64,000 nt of DNA from Adineta vaga (lineage: Eukaryota > Rotifera). The position numbers were made by a program, and so were the translations under genes. Below the pieces are notes generated by a model. The model did not search any database, was not told the DNA's origin, and saw nothing but the letters and a program-made list of their open reading frames with translations. The stretch covers positions 9,796,001-9,860,000 of the forward strand of contig CP075493.1 of assembly GCA_021613535.1 (NCBI GenBank), read 5' to 3'. Shown here piece after piece: positions 1 through 13,000 of the stretch; positions within the stretch are counted from its first letter, which is position 1, and every line of letters starts with the position of its first letter.

Positions 1-2826
1 TTTGTCTAAGATATATCTCTTACTTTCTTCAATGAATCAGTAGTCATCGTATAATACGTCTGAAGTGCCTTTGCACCTGTTCGAGATTCTGGTAAACTAC
101 CAGTTTTAATACACAATGGATTATTGTATAGATATGTATCGTATGGATGTTTTTCAAACAATGGACTAATCCGTGTTGTTGCAGTCTTGGACAAAGGCCA
201 TTGATTTTGTTGAAAGAAATTCGCCTTTTTAAATAATGCTAAATGTTCTTCAAGTTTAGCTCGATTACTATTTGGTTCTATTCGTGTGTTGGTAATAGAT
301 ACTTTCGAAATATTTAATTCAAGAATTTCATAATACTGTTGATTAGATTCGTCTTTTTTCTCATCTCCAACATTTTGTAATTGACGATTGTTTGAAAAAA
401 TATCCGAACTGATAATAATCTAGAATTACAACAATAATGTACCGAAGAATTCAATCGAATATTAACAAACTCGTGGTAACATTGCTTCAAGTTTGATTTC
501 TACATGTTCAAGATCAGCACTGGGTACGTCCGTTTTCAATACACCGGAATTATCCTGATAAATAAGAAGAAAATACAAAAGTCTCTTTTTCCTTTTTTCT
601 AATCAATTTACTAATGTTATCGATAGAGTGGAAATAAAAGCATGAAGCCAATTTGACGTAACAAAATCGAGGCGAAAGAGCATGGGCATTATTTGAATGT
701 ATAAATCACTATTTGGTACTAAAAAGCAACAAGAGAATATATTGATTTTGTTTAAACTGTTTTACCAGGAAATGAATAAGGTAATGGATAATAATATTCA
801 CTATGTTGAATATTAATAAGACCGAAAGTATCAGGCACTTGATAGTATGTTTTATCTGATGCAAGTAAGGGTCGACGTCGTTTTTGATGTTTATCATTTG
901 TTAGAGAAACCGGATAGAACACTAAATCATCGATATTGATAACACTACATGATTCAAATAAACGAATACGATTGGTTCGAAGAGCTTTTTCAAATCTTTT
1001 TGCTAGAAGAAGAAGAAGAATATCGACTAGTTTAGTTTGTTTTCCTCGTAAATATATGAACTTACATATATCATCATTGGGTACAGAAGCTTTAGCGATA
1101 TTGAATTGTTCTTGCCATTGTTCATATAATTTAGTTGCCCATTCATGACGATTAAATGCTTGAATTTCATTGTATTTTATCCAATGTTTTTTCGATGATC
1201 CAAATTCATGATAAGGATAATGATCGAGAGAAAGATTTGCAATAGTTACTTGAATTGCACCATTTTCAACTAGACGATCAGCTGAAGAACGAAACTTTTT
1301 TTCGTGGATCAAACAAAAATGTAATGATCTACATACTGGCAGTACCTGAATCAGCAATGATATGTAAGTCTAATCGTTTAATATTAAAATGCATCGATGT
1401 TTCAATGATATCAAATCGAGTAAAAGCATCAGTAGGTTGTTGGTCAATACTTAACTGATGAAATGGATTTGCCAATTCATATGAGCTATTTGTCGATAAT
1501 TTAGGTGGAAATGTTGTCGTTTGTCCTTGTCGTTCTGATTTCTGCAAGAGAACAAATTCTTTGTTTCAATCAAAATTCTCTACTTCACTAGATAGTTTGT
1601 AATGATATAGACTTACATTTAATTGATCTCCAACTTTTTGTTTCTTTTGTTCAGATGCTTGTTTCATTAATTGTGTAATTTCTTTATATGCATTCAATGC
1701 TGAATTGAATTGAGCATCATTAACAACAGATAGAAAATCATCAAAATTTATCATAACTCGAGATGTAACGAGAGAACTATCTGCAAAACAATCAATGATT
1801 ATTAATTTTTTAAAGAAAATCTATAAAGAAACAATACCTTGTATATTCTTCTTCATTGCAATTCGTATTCGACACGAATTTGCAATGAAACGTAATGCTG
1901 TTCCTGGAAGATTAGCATCATTCGACGAAGCTTGTATACGCGCGTTTTGCCAAGATATTTCCTTTCAAATTTACAACAAATTCATTAATAATTATACGAC
2001 AAATATGAATTCTTTTGTTACTTTAAAAAGTAGAATACGATCTTTTGCGGCATTTCGAAGACGTGTTAATGTCAATGTATCAACTCGTTTACCATTTGGA
2101 GCTGTACTATAAATGTCCAAACTAGGTAACTAAAACAAGGTAATTATAAATTTTCCATAAGAGATTGAAATGAAATATGTGCACATACACAAATCGATGC
2201 TTTAAAACCTTGTGCTTTTATTTCAAATGTAAGATTTGTAATTGTTAAAGAAATTCCATCAATAACTCGATTAACAAATCCATATTTACCCATTAAACTA
2301 TGATAAATTCAGATCCTATATATACTACGAATAGATAAAACGTTCTTACGGATCATTTGCACTCGATGAAGTCTGTACATTACGAAGTGTTTCACATGTT
2401 TCAATTTCAATCGTTACATCATCTAATTGCTATAGAAATGATTGAAAATTAAACTGAAGATCATCATCTTACTATTTGAATTGGTAATGTTTTTAAATTT
2501 GTCCAAGGTATCTAAAAAAAAGTAGTTGATAAAGTATCAAGTTTCTTCCTCAGTTTCTTAACATGAATTACTTTAATAAAAACTCGTCCACATGTTGCTT
2601 TCTGAATTTTAAGCCAACTTGGTAATTCAATCACATCTTCTAAGGCTTTTTCATCTAAATTAATTGATGATAATTCTCCTTCGCCCTTGAATGTACTTAA
2701 ATTAATTTGATTTGCCGATAGATTCTTGACAAATCTTGAAAAAAATTCAAAATTTTATTTCAAAAACTTCTTTTTTTCACACTTAGACAATCGTTTGATG
2801 AGTTGATTCTTGAGCAATGCAGCCAT
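1..2826 (-). CDS. BLTP3: Bridge-like lipid-transfer protein, BLTP3 (UHRF1BP1/UHRF1BP1L) type; 5' part
   Basis: The N-terminus starts at the ATG at 2826 and reads MAALLKNQLIKRLSKFVKNL, then a GEGEL segment and LPSWLKIQKATCGRVFIKV. This is the chorein/VPS13 N-terminal domain typical of UHRF1BP1 proteins, which form long hydrophobic grooves moving lipids at organelle contacts. Farther in, at about 752-1357, GAIQVTIANLSLDHYPYHE and HWIKYNE match the conserved YPYH region of the family. The gene is cut into many exons by short introns; the first donor is at about 2784, just after RLSK. A last visible exon lies at about 19-194. The 3' half lies beyond the left edge, so roughly half of a protein of about 1,400 residues is seen. 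The family call is firm; assignment to the A or B paralogue is not possible. Confidence 0.88.
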
Positions 2827-3012
2827 AAATAATTCTCTAATAAGTTGAATCAATACCGAAAAAAATACATCTTTCTTATCTAGTCGTTTAGTTAGTTATT
2901 TTTTTAAATACATATATTTATTTATCGATCAAATCAAGGTCAAATTACATAGATGTCACTCGGATCTATAAAAAAAAAGCTTCTAATCAAAAGTTAATTA
3001 GATCATTTCGAT

Positions 3013-3848
3013 TTATTTTTCATTTGTTTTTAATGTGTCTTCAGTGGGTTTGATAGAAATCTGTTCAACATAATCTTTCAATTTTGCTTGTTCACTTGCA
3101 CTCGATTGACCAAAACCACGTTGCATTAAATCAATTAATTGTTGTAAGAGACGATTTGTTTCACCTAAGTTTTTGTCAATAATATGACTAACACTTCGTT
3201 CTAATGAACAGTAAGGAACTTCAAGTTCAAATGATGAACCATAAATTAATTGAATATGAGATGAAAGAAATTGTTCTAAATTTGCTTTTGATTGATTACA
3301 AGCAGGTAAGGATTTGCATCGAAGTGAAATTACTTCTGATGTTGTATATGGTGTATGAACAACATTATAAACTTGATTAATATCAAATGAACAATCGGGA
3401 TTATTTTCCGACCTTTTAAATTCCAACCAATGAAGATATATGTTATATTTAATAATGAAAAACTACAATTGATATAATCACATTGTAAAGCAATATTTCG
3501 TAAGATATAAGGTTCAACATGACGAGAATCAAAATGTAATTGAAAATTATATTCATATTCACCTGATGTCATATTAAACAAACATTGATTTGAGGTTTCA
3601 TTATTTGAAAATAATTGTATTTCATCAGTATAGAAATATTGACATGGATATCGACGATATTGAAAAATATGATGATCATAATCAAATAATCGAACTGTTG
3701 TCAGATAAGATAATGCCGGATTATCCGACCATTCAGCAACTTCACTTGGATCTCTCGTTAAACTATAACTTGGATAGAGATCACCAGCATTTAAACTGAA
3801 AGCAAGTTCAAGAAATACAAGAACAATAATGCTACACTTAGGAAACAT
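3013..3848 (-). CDS. Hypothetical secreted protein
   Basis: The ATG at 3848 is followed by a clear signal peptide (MFPKCSIIVLVFLELAFSLN, cleavage near AGD). The mature part has several cysteines and N-glycosylation sequons (NET, NMT, NIT). The C-terminal half is hydrophilic, with a predicted helix around RLLQQLIDLMQRGF, and ends at 3013. The two halves lie in different frames, so an intron or a frameshift is needed between about 3465 and 3330. Two phase-compatible introns are possible: one of 41 bp ending near 3382, and a longer one ending near 3333. I recognise no known family. The gene sits 187 bp upstream of the BLTP3-like start on the same strand. Confidence 0.6.
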
Positions 3849-4423
3849 TTTTGCAATACTCTTTGTACTTTATCTTCTGGAGAAAATCAAGATATATATA
3901 TATATATGATACTTTTATATGTCCGTAGTTCGTAACCTATAATAGAAAATGTTAGCTATCTATTTTTGGTAAGTATTAATAAGAAAAGTATTGGACTACA
4001 TAATTGCTATCTTCTTGCCCAAAAAGGGCGAAAATAATATTGGTTGATAGTTGATAGAAAGAACAAAGTAATTCAAGTTAAACAATAATGATCTTTTTTA
4101 CTTCTGTTTTTTTTTCGTACACAAGCAAGAAACAAAGCAAAATGAATTATTCTTCTAGTCTAATATAAAAAACAGACAATTGTATAAAAGCAGTCTCATC
4201 ATCTTCACTACCGTCCGAAAGAGAGAATAACGCAAAAGAAAGTCACAGACGTACGCGAGCGAGAGAGAGAGAAAGAGAGAAAGAGAAAATGATACTCCAT
4301 AATGAGTATTCAACATACATACACACACACACATCATGATAAGAAGATTTTTTCATATTCATTCATCAATATGATGAGTAGAAGATTTTTGTTTCAACAA
4401 AAACAAACGAAAAAGAGATTTTG
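3849..4423. other. Intergenic, microsatellite-bearing
   Basis: No coding potential is seen. It holds a TA run at about 3892-3907, a GA-rich purine tract at 4256-4288 and a short CA repeat at about 4319-4333. It separates the secreted-protein start from the 3' end of the CDC25 gene. Confidence 0.6.
4256..4288. repeat. GA-rich microsatellite
   Basis: Imperfect (GA)n/(GAAA) tract in the intergenic region downstream of the CDC25 gene. Confidence 0.8.
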
Positions 4424-6600
4424 CTATTGCGATGGTGAGCCCATATACCGAAGATCATATCGAATATTTGACGGACGAGTTTGATTTGTTTGAGAAGAGA
4501 ATGAAAGACAAGAACGAAATGTTAATGCACGTGTTCGTCGTCCTCCACCAGTGGTTTCATTTGCGCCTGTAAATTTATCATATTGTTTCGTTTCCAAACG
4601 ATATTGTCGATATTGTTCTTGATAATCTGGATCAATCATCAATCGATATTGTTTTGGTATACAGAAATCCTTGAAAAAAAAAATAAGCAAACATAAGCAT
4701 CAAATATAATATTCAACTAACACAATCTTACTTTAGAATATTCATAAAATGCTTTATAACCACCTTCAAGTAAATAAATTTCTGGATAATGTAATTGTGG
4801 ATAAGATTTTTCATGGATATTACGATCTTCTGATCGAAAGTATCTCAATCTATTAGTAAAAAGAAAAAAATTTAGATATCGATAAAGAAATAATAAACAG
4901 ATTAGCTTACAATGATGGTGCACGTTCCGATGAAAATTCACAATGAAAGATAAAAATATTTCGTTTCGATGGATCTTTCAATTCTAATGGTTGACGAAAA
5001 TATGTTTCATATACTTGTGAACGTGTATAGAGACTTTTTGCTGAGTCAATATGTCCACCTTCATATTCATAAGGATAACGACAATCGATAACATGTAAAT
5101 TTTCAATGTCAGAGGAATATTTGTTCTCCAATAGATCAACCATCTAAAGAAAAGAAAATTAATTTTTTCTTCTTATATTCATTGGAAACGTGATTATATT
5201 ACCGTTTCAGGACTAATACAAGCTAAATCAGGATGTTTTCGACTTGTACATCGTGGTAAAAGATATGACCGCGAACGATCACCAACTAAATCTCGATTTG
5301 TTCCAAGTTCAACAGATGCTTTAATTTGTTCTTCACTTGGTTCTGTTAAACTTCGGATTAACTACACAAGAAAAACAAAACAATGATTAGATATTTTTTT
5401 CTCAAGCGAATTTTAAACACAAAAGTACATACGCCCACACCACGCCGAGAACGTTTGATAAAAAGATTGTTTTCTTTGTTATCTTCTTCAAGAATTTTAC
5501 TGCGTTTGATTGAACGACAATGATCACTGTTTTCATCTTCATCAAAACTACGTTTATTGTGATTATCTTCCGGCGTTTGAACTGTTATTATGGGCATATT
5601 CTTTTCATTATCAGACAAACAGAGAGGTAATGGTTTTAATCGTCGTTGGCGACTACAAACAGGATTTGGTGTCACTGTCGAAAGAGTTTTGTCAAATAAA
5701 TTCACAAGATTATCCGAATGTGAATCTGATGATGATTGAGAACGTGTTTGCATTGAATGATGTGATTCACTTGAACGAACTTTCTTATTTGGATTTTGTA
5801 GAGCTAATGGTTGTCGTTTACTTAAACGTAATGATGCAGGTCGTGCAAGCATATTAAATCCGTAATGTTCTAGTTTCGTACGTGTAACAACATTTGTTGT
5901 TGTCATTTCTGATTTTGTCGACAACCTAAGAAAATAATTCGATACAATTAAGATAAAATAGAAGTAGATCGAAATAAGATTGTCTATCTATTGATAGTCG
6001 GTCATTTACCTCAAGGGAGGAAACATTCGTGACATGAAAGTTGACACTTGTCTATAATTGCATGAGAGAAGGAGAGCGAAAAAAAATGAGGGTAAGATCG
6101 TTGCACTTGAATGCGAAAAGGAAAAATTTTTGAAAAAAAAATGTCAACGGTCGAACGCACACTCTCCACTTGAGTGCCATCGAATTGTCAGTCATAAATC
6201 AAGTAGAACGAAATCTCTCGCCGTTCATGTGAAACTAACCATGGGATTTAGTCATTGATGAATGAAAATAGAACACTTACTGTTCATCTTGAATGATCGA
6301 ATGATGATATTCGTGTCGAACATTCCGCACTGGAAAAAAATAACAAGATTTTTTTTTCAAAAAAATTTGACTCGACGAAAAGTTTCTTACCTGAAGTTAT
6401 CGATTGTGGACTATTATCTGTTTCGTCATCGCTTGAAGAAAACACCAGTTTTCGACGAGGTGTTCGTCTAAATAGGAACAAAATTAATGATATCGTATTC
6501 ATCTCTATCGAAGTTTCAATGTAAATTTTCTCTTTTTCTCCCCATCAATTTCTTACCTTATTGTAAATCGACAACTTAAAGGAGATGCTGTCTTATTCAT
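4424..6600 (-). CDS. CDC25: CDC25 (M-phase inducer) dual-specificity phosphatase
   Basis: The rhodanese-type catalytic domain is unmistakable: LVGDRS, then KHPDLACISPET, VIDCRYPYEYEGGHI, FHCEFSSERAP (the HCx5R active-site loop with Cys and Arg present) and YPEIYLLEGGYKAF. CDC25 dephosphorylates CDK inhibitory Thr/Tyr and triggers mitosis. I joined seven exons. Exon 1 starts at ATG 6600 (MNKTASPLSCRFTI), and the next two lie at about 6470-6395 and 6325-6274. All junctions keep frame into LSTKSEMTTTNVV at about 5935. The N-terminal regulatory part is Ser/Lys-rich and disordered, as in the family. The C-terminal tail after the domain is Arg/Thr-rich. A simpler model would start at ATG 5906; I prefer 6600 because the splice phases agree. 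Confidence 0.93.
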
Positions 6601-9408
6601 GTTGACCCAATGTTCGATATCGAGTAAAGTATTCATGTAGGTGTATATATATATAGATAACTGATAAACTCTCTGAAGATAATAGTCACCACAACATAGA
6701 AAAGCAAACGAGTGATGCTATGCACATTTCATCATCATTGAACTAACGTGTATAGATTTTTTCTCTCGTCGCTTTCCCTCTCTCTCTCTTTCCCTCTTTC
6801 CTCGTTCAGATTGATGAAAAAATATTTGCTTCTCTTCTTTTCTCTTTCGCTTCTATGCTCTCAACGTTTGTCGAGCTTAACGAATTTTTTGAACGTGTGT
6901 TCAATAAACATATATAGAAAGCAACGAACAGGACACCCAGCAAGAGAAAAAAAAGAGGAAGGGGAGTGAATGGGTGGGAGACGAAATCGATGCAATGACG
7001 GATAACATCCTTTCAACACTTTTTTCCTCCCGGGAAAGCGAGTTCGTTGGAAAAGAAGAAATAACAAAAGGAAAAGAGAACGTTAGAATACGAAATTTCA
7101 ACATTGTTTTCATTTGCACTTTAATGCAGATTTAATCACATCGAACGTTATCAAAGAGTCTATACGAATGCTTGTTCGAATAGAATGAAATGAAAAGAAT
7201 AGAAAAGTTAGTTTATATTATAGACTATCTGCACATACATTTTTATAATTATATCATGTCAAACTTCAACAAACTATTCAACAAGATAGATGTGTGAGAA
7301 AAAAAATAGCAAGACAGAAGAGAATATACATAATATTTTGACAAGTTTTCTCAAACAGGTGGATAAAATCTATTGCTGATTACATCCAAAATATTCAATG
7401 TATTAGGCGCCATTTCAACTTTTTTCTTCGATGGGTCGGTTAGTGTCAAAGTGTAGGGCATGTGGTCTTCTTTTATCGTTTAATTAAACCGTCAGTTTCT
7501 TAAGTGATTCGCTTCATGTAATCTATGCATTTCAAAATAGATATAAATATATAGTTACCTGTCACTAAAGGTAGTTTTTGTTGTTTGCATTGTCTTCGAT
7601 GTTGTCAATGGATCAGTAGAGATAAATTGAGAGACAACTAGTGATAATCATTTACGAAGTTCGATTATTTATTACACTTTTTTTCGTAGGAGAAAAAAAA
7701 GCAAAGAGAGAGAGAGAGAAGAGAAGAAAAAATAACGAAGAAATTAAACAGATAGCTTTAATAAGAAAAGAATTGTTCTTCTGCTTCTGCTTCTTCTTCT
7801 TCTTCTTCTTCTTGTTCAAATAGACACGTCTGACTGACTGCCAGTCGTCCTATATTCGTTAATGCAGCTGTTGAAAATGAAATGATGTGAAGAAAAGATG
7901 TTGTTTTCTCTCTCGTCTTCTTTCTCTAGAACGCAAAAGAAAGCACGTCTTGTCTTTGACGAATGTGTCTAATCAGCTGATAGATCATTGTTTTGTAAAA
8001 ATCTTATGAAAAGATCTTTTCACAAGAATCTTTTAAATAATCGACAAGTGTGAGAAAAATGTCTTTGATCTCATTTGTGTTGTCTCAAATTACATTAATG
8101 TCAACTCTAACTGTGTGTTATCTCGTTTTCAAACTAAATCTATCATATCAGTTGTCAGCATCATGCTTGTTTTTTGTATCTTCTTTTAATGATCAGCATA
8201 TAGAGAGACAAGAAAGTGTCACCGAAAAATACATCACTAACAAATTCATTTGATCACCATATGACGATTGACTACTGTGAAAATGAATATAATCCTTTAA
8301 AACCAGCTTGCTATTTAGAATTGTTATCTTTCTTTGAAGATAATTTTTACTCGTTCACCAAAAAAAACAAGTTTTCATATCGAAAGCAAAAAAACTCATT
8401 AGCTATGCATAACAATACGATTCGAAATGATCATCATGTGCAACAAATTGAATGTAGAAGATACGTTAATTGATAGACCAATTATGTAACTAATTCACAT
8501 GCGTATAATTATTATGACGATGGAAATTCACACTTCGAATATTCTATTGACTTATTCCACGTGTTAAATTTGAATATGCTTAGAGTTTCATTGAAAAAGA
8601 AAACAACAATTTTCAGATCAGTTGTTTGCTCTTGCCAAGTGTAACAGTAGAGTAACCATAAGTGTTATTCGAAAGAATAAAACATGTTACGCAGCAATTA
8701 GTTTTGTCAGACAAGCGTGAATAAGCACTCTTTCACAAACAAATTAACATTAGTGATTCAATTGTTTAGAAGAAGAATGAGCAGAATTGATAAGTTTCAA
8801 AATTGTTATTAATATATAAATAAATAGAATAGGGTTTTAGTTAAAGGATGAGTCAATATTGTGAAGAGAAAATCAAAGGATAGATGACAAAGCATTGTTT
8901 TATTTAGGATCGGAAATGTTTAAATATAGAAGTTCACAAAAGGATAAATATTGTCAATGTTTTATAGTTGTTTGTTTCAATTAGCAGAGAAATGAAATGA
9001 ACGATGTTTGTGACGTTGAAATCTTGTGCTGGTTAAAAATTTCGGATTATAATTGAACTTTATATTTAACAGAGAATTAGTTGGATGATACATTATTTAT
9101 TGTTTATAATACAGATAGTTTGTCTCTGCTGTCATGTCATTTAAGTAAATGATGTGATTGTGTAAAAATCAATTTAATTAATAGTTTACTTGTGCAACAG
9201 TCAAATTTGACTTTGAGAAAAAGAAAGTAGTCGAATGAGATATTTTTGATTGCTAAAATACCAAAGAAAATATCGAACGGTCGGTTTAATGTGTGAAACG
9301 AAGAAAGATAGACAGGTTGTGGTAATCGCGATATAATTTTTTTATGAGAATATTCTAGTTTAAAAGAAAAGACAAACGTAAAAATTCTTATTTATTCGTT
9401 TGTTGCTG
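6601..9408. other. Long intergenic region, no gene recognised
   Basis: About 2.8 kb with only short, unconvincing ORFs. It contains a CT-rich tract near 6776-6800, a GA tract near 7697-7715 and a CTT repeat at 7776-7814. It lies between the 5' end of the CDC25 gene and the 3' end of the thioredoxin-like gene, so it probably holds CDC25 promoter elements near 6600-6750. I see no RNA gene. Confidence 0.5.
7776..7814. repeat. CTT/CTG trinucleotide repeat
   Basis: An imperfect CTT run with two CTG units at its start, in noncoding DNA. Confidence 0.8.
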
Positions 9409-9858
9409 CTACTTTGCAACGATTTTTTTACAATGGTCTATTATTGTAGTTTTGACAATCTTTTCATCTTCCTTATCTTCATTTAGTTTGTCTAAACGGC
9501 CGAGTGATTTTTCGTGATGAAAAAATACAATCGTCGGTAGTGTTTCTATTTGAAGTGCATCTTTCCATTTCGAATCACTTCGTGCACAGACAGCTTTATA
9601 GAATAAAACTTCATTATTCTTCTCGAAATCATGTCGCCACCAAACAAGTCGTGTTTCAAGGCTTCCTCTGTCAGGAAACCTGTGTTAAACATTTAACATG
9701 AAATCACTTTCTAATAGTGAATTTTGTTAAACTCACTGGCGACCAAATATCACAGCGATGACTTTCGTAGGATTTTCCTTTGATTTCTTATATATTGCCT
9801 CCAATGAATCGAGTACTTCTAGTTTTGGATGAATTTCTTTTGGTGCACTTGTTGTCAT
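9409..9858 (-). CDS. Thioredoxin-like fold protein lacking the CxxC motif
   Basis: Two exons, 9737-9858 and 9409-9679, join in frame (FGR-QFPDRG) across a 57-bp GT-AG intron to give about 130 residues. The start is the ATG at 9858 (MTTSAPKEIHPKLEVLDSL). VIAVIFGRQ resembles the second thioredoxin strand, and the LPTIVFF segment carries the cis-proline and following strand of the fold. The position where a WCxxC would stand reads FPDRGSLET, so redox activity is unlikely. The layout is closest to TXNDC17-like proteins, but that is a weak resemblance. No signal peptide is seen, so it is probably cytosolic. The stop codon is TAG at 9409. It is transcribed away from the TRPM-like gene, with starts 180 bp apart. 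Confidence 0.7.
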
Positions 9859-10037
9859 TCTTTTTATGATTACAATACAACAGACGATTTCTTCAACATA
9901 GAGAGACGAAGAAAAAAACGAAGTATTTTCGGTGAAAAGTTTGAATTACTTGTCCTTCAATGTGATGAAAAAATTTTGCTTAGTTACAATTGTAAAACAA
10001 GAAAGGTTGTAAAAGATTACCAGTGAAGCATTTGAAA
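9859..10037. promoter_or_regulatory. Candidate bidirectional promoter
   Basis: Only 179 bp separate the divergent ATGs of the thioredoxin-like gene (minus, 9858) and the TRPM-like channel (plus, 10038). The segment is AT-rich and has no coding evidence, so core promoter elements for both genes most likely lie here. This rests on position alone; no specific motif is claimed, and an upstream TRPM exon cannot be excluded. Confidence 0.4.
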
Positions 10038-13000
10038 ATGGCGATGAAGGAATTATCAACATTAGCTGAAATAATGAAACCAAACAGATGGAAAGATCTT
10101 GTGGAAAAACAAATCAAAGAGAGCAAACTAAAGAATATTACATGTAAAATCTATTCAAAAAACGATTCAAATCTTGTAAACAATGAAACAGATTGTATCT
10201 GTGGACGTGCACTAAGGCGTCACAGTTTCATAGGCACTGCTAAAACGAAATATGGAAAAGATTGCAAGTTTGATCCAGAAGAACACACGGAAAGCACAGA
10301 ATTATCTGTGTATGGAACATTGGAGAATAATGCCAGAGTATGAATAAAACTTTGGTTGTAACAATTTGTTTTATTATTTTTTTTTATAGTTCATTAGATG
10401 TGATATGGAATGGTTTGGAACAGCTAACATCCTGTGTAAATTGATTGTTGAGGATGAAGGTGACGAAAATAAACCTGATTTATTGATATCATGCTTCGGA
10501 GGAGCTGAATATTTTAAAATGAATGACGTATTGGAGAAGGAATTTATACATGGCATAGGAGAAGTAGCTACTACGAAAGGTAAACTTTTGAACCATTAGA
10601 TAACGTTTGAAAAATTCGAAGATATTCTTCTTATTCTTCTCGGAGCATATTTTTAATAAAGTATTCTTCTATTGTGAAAGTAATAGGTTTATATAATAAC
10701 TGAAAAACTTGTCCGAAAGAATCAACTATTTATTAACTGACATGATCATTGAGGTGAATGTTACATTTAAGTATTACTCGAAATGTATGATCTGTACTTA
10801 CAATCGACAGCTTATATCAATTCTATCTATAAAATCTTTATGCATTCTATAGGTGTATGGTTTTTAACAACTGGTCTGAACAAAGGTGTTTCAAATGTTA
10901 TTGGCCAGAGTCTATATCGTCATCAGTTACTGTATCCTCAAACATCAAAATCTGTAGTAATTGGAATGACTCATTGGGGTACAGTAACACAACATACAAG
11001 AAATGTGTTGAAGAATTTAGTAAGACTTGTATTTATTATTAGTATATTTTGTTTTTGATAAGTATTTTCAAGTCGTGGTTAACTTCTGACGAAAGTGATT
11101 CAAGAAAATTAAATGACAACGAAGAAAAAACTTTGAATAAACATCATACACATTTTCTTTTACTCGATACAGGAAAGATAAATTGTTATCTTTCGGATGG
11201 TTTTCGTTCAGAATTCGTTAAACAAATGCGTGAACAAACAAAATGTTTTGCTATAACATTCATTATTGAAGGTGGTTTCGGCACATTAGAAGTTATTGAA
11301 AATGATTTGGAAGCTCATGAATCAGTTATAATAGTTCAAGGCAGTGGTCGTTTAGCTGATATACTTGGAATATTACTTGAGAAAACAAAAGATGAAACAA
11401 AACTCGAGTAATGTCTTTCGGAAAAATTATTATTACCTATATACACAGTATGTTTAGGGATCACGTAATAGAATCTTACTTGAAAAAGATTCCTTATCGT
11501 TCATTAGAAGATCAATATAAACCAATGTATCTCAAACAGACAAAACTTATATTAGAGCCAAGATTCCGCCGTTATTTGAAGATATTTCAACTACATAATG
11601 GAAGTAGCCTTACCGATACAATCTTTTCGGCCGTTATAGAGAGTACAAGTGTTCATAGATAAATTTGAAAGGAAATTTTATGTCTTATATTTCTAGCCCC
11701 AGAAGCCGTGCCTGATGGACTAAATCTTCTAGATTTAGCCATTCGCTGGAATTGTATTGATGGAGCTATGGCTCTCTGGCAGGAAGACAAAGTAAAGCAT
11801 AAAATCAATTTGCAATATGAACATATTCGCAATATTGTTTTATCCGTTTTTAGATAGATCCGAAGTTTTCTGCCGAATGGTTCGAAAAAGCACTAAAGGA
11901 AAACCGACCATCGTTTATTGACTATTATTTACGTCGAAATTTAGATCCATTAACCACAAATAAATGGATAGATAACAAAGACAAAACTGAAAAATGGATC
12001 GATAATAAGAAGTCGAAATCTCTTTTAATTGTTCCACCTACAAATCAGGATCCAAATGCTGATGATTCATCAAAAGATCTCTCTCTAAAAGACAAAGCAC
12101 GTGCGATATATGCTCTCAATTTCATTTTAGAAAAATTATATGAAAACAAAAATGCACCTCGCGAAGTAATTTGAATATTATTTGATATTTGATTTCTAAT
12201 AGTATACATTTGCTATTTTTTAGAAATCTATGATTCCAACTTCTTTGATTGAACTCAATGCTCATTATGCTAAATATGTTGGATCTTATGCTCAATCATT
12301 CTTTTTTAATAGAGAAAATGGGAAACAAATTCTCAAACATCCTTTATCAATCAAGATAAAAGTATGGCTGAGTAAAATTTGTAAGAAATCTAATACTAAA
12401 GTAGCATCGTTAAATTCTATACAAACGAACGAAGACACGCTTGACAAGTTGTGGACTAAATATAACATTCAAAAATAATATCAAACGCAAGAAATGTTAC
12501 GTGATCTCTTTCTTTGGAGTGTTTATATGGGTTACAGTGAAATAGCATTTGTTCTTTTACTTCATATTAAATCACGAATTGGTGCTGCACTATTGGCGAC
12601 TTATATAGCTCGACGTTTGGCTATAAATGCAAACAAAATGGATAGACGCCATGAGTACACCAACCAAGCAGAACTTTATGAGAAATATGCAACTACATGT
12701 ATCAATTGTTGTCATAAGTATGATGAGAATCGTGCTTGTCAATTACTTTTACGCGAAATACCACTCTTTGGAAATATCACATGTATGCAGGTGAGTTAAA
12801 TATATCGATTTATTATTAAAATAAGTACTAAATATAACCGATTTAATAGATAGCAATTGCGTCACGTAATCAATCGTTCATCAATACACATCTTTTCAAT
12901 CAAGTTCTCAAAACAGAATGGTATGGTTATCTTGACGACGATACAAATAAATCAATGTATTCTAAATGTGCTTTTATATTAAATTTATTATTCTTCGGCA

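Noticed and set aside
6058-6258. Plus-strand basic ORF upstream of the main CDC25 exon
   Set aside because: It lies in a CDC25 intron on the other strand and is Lys/Arg-rich only because of purine-rich DNA.
7641-7823. ORF through the CTT and GA repeats
   Set aside because: Low-complexity translation of microsatellites with no other support.
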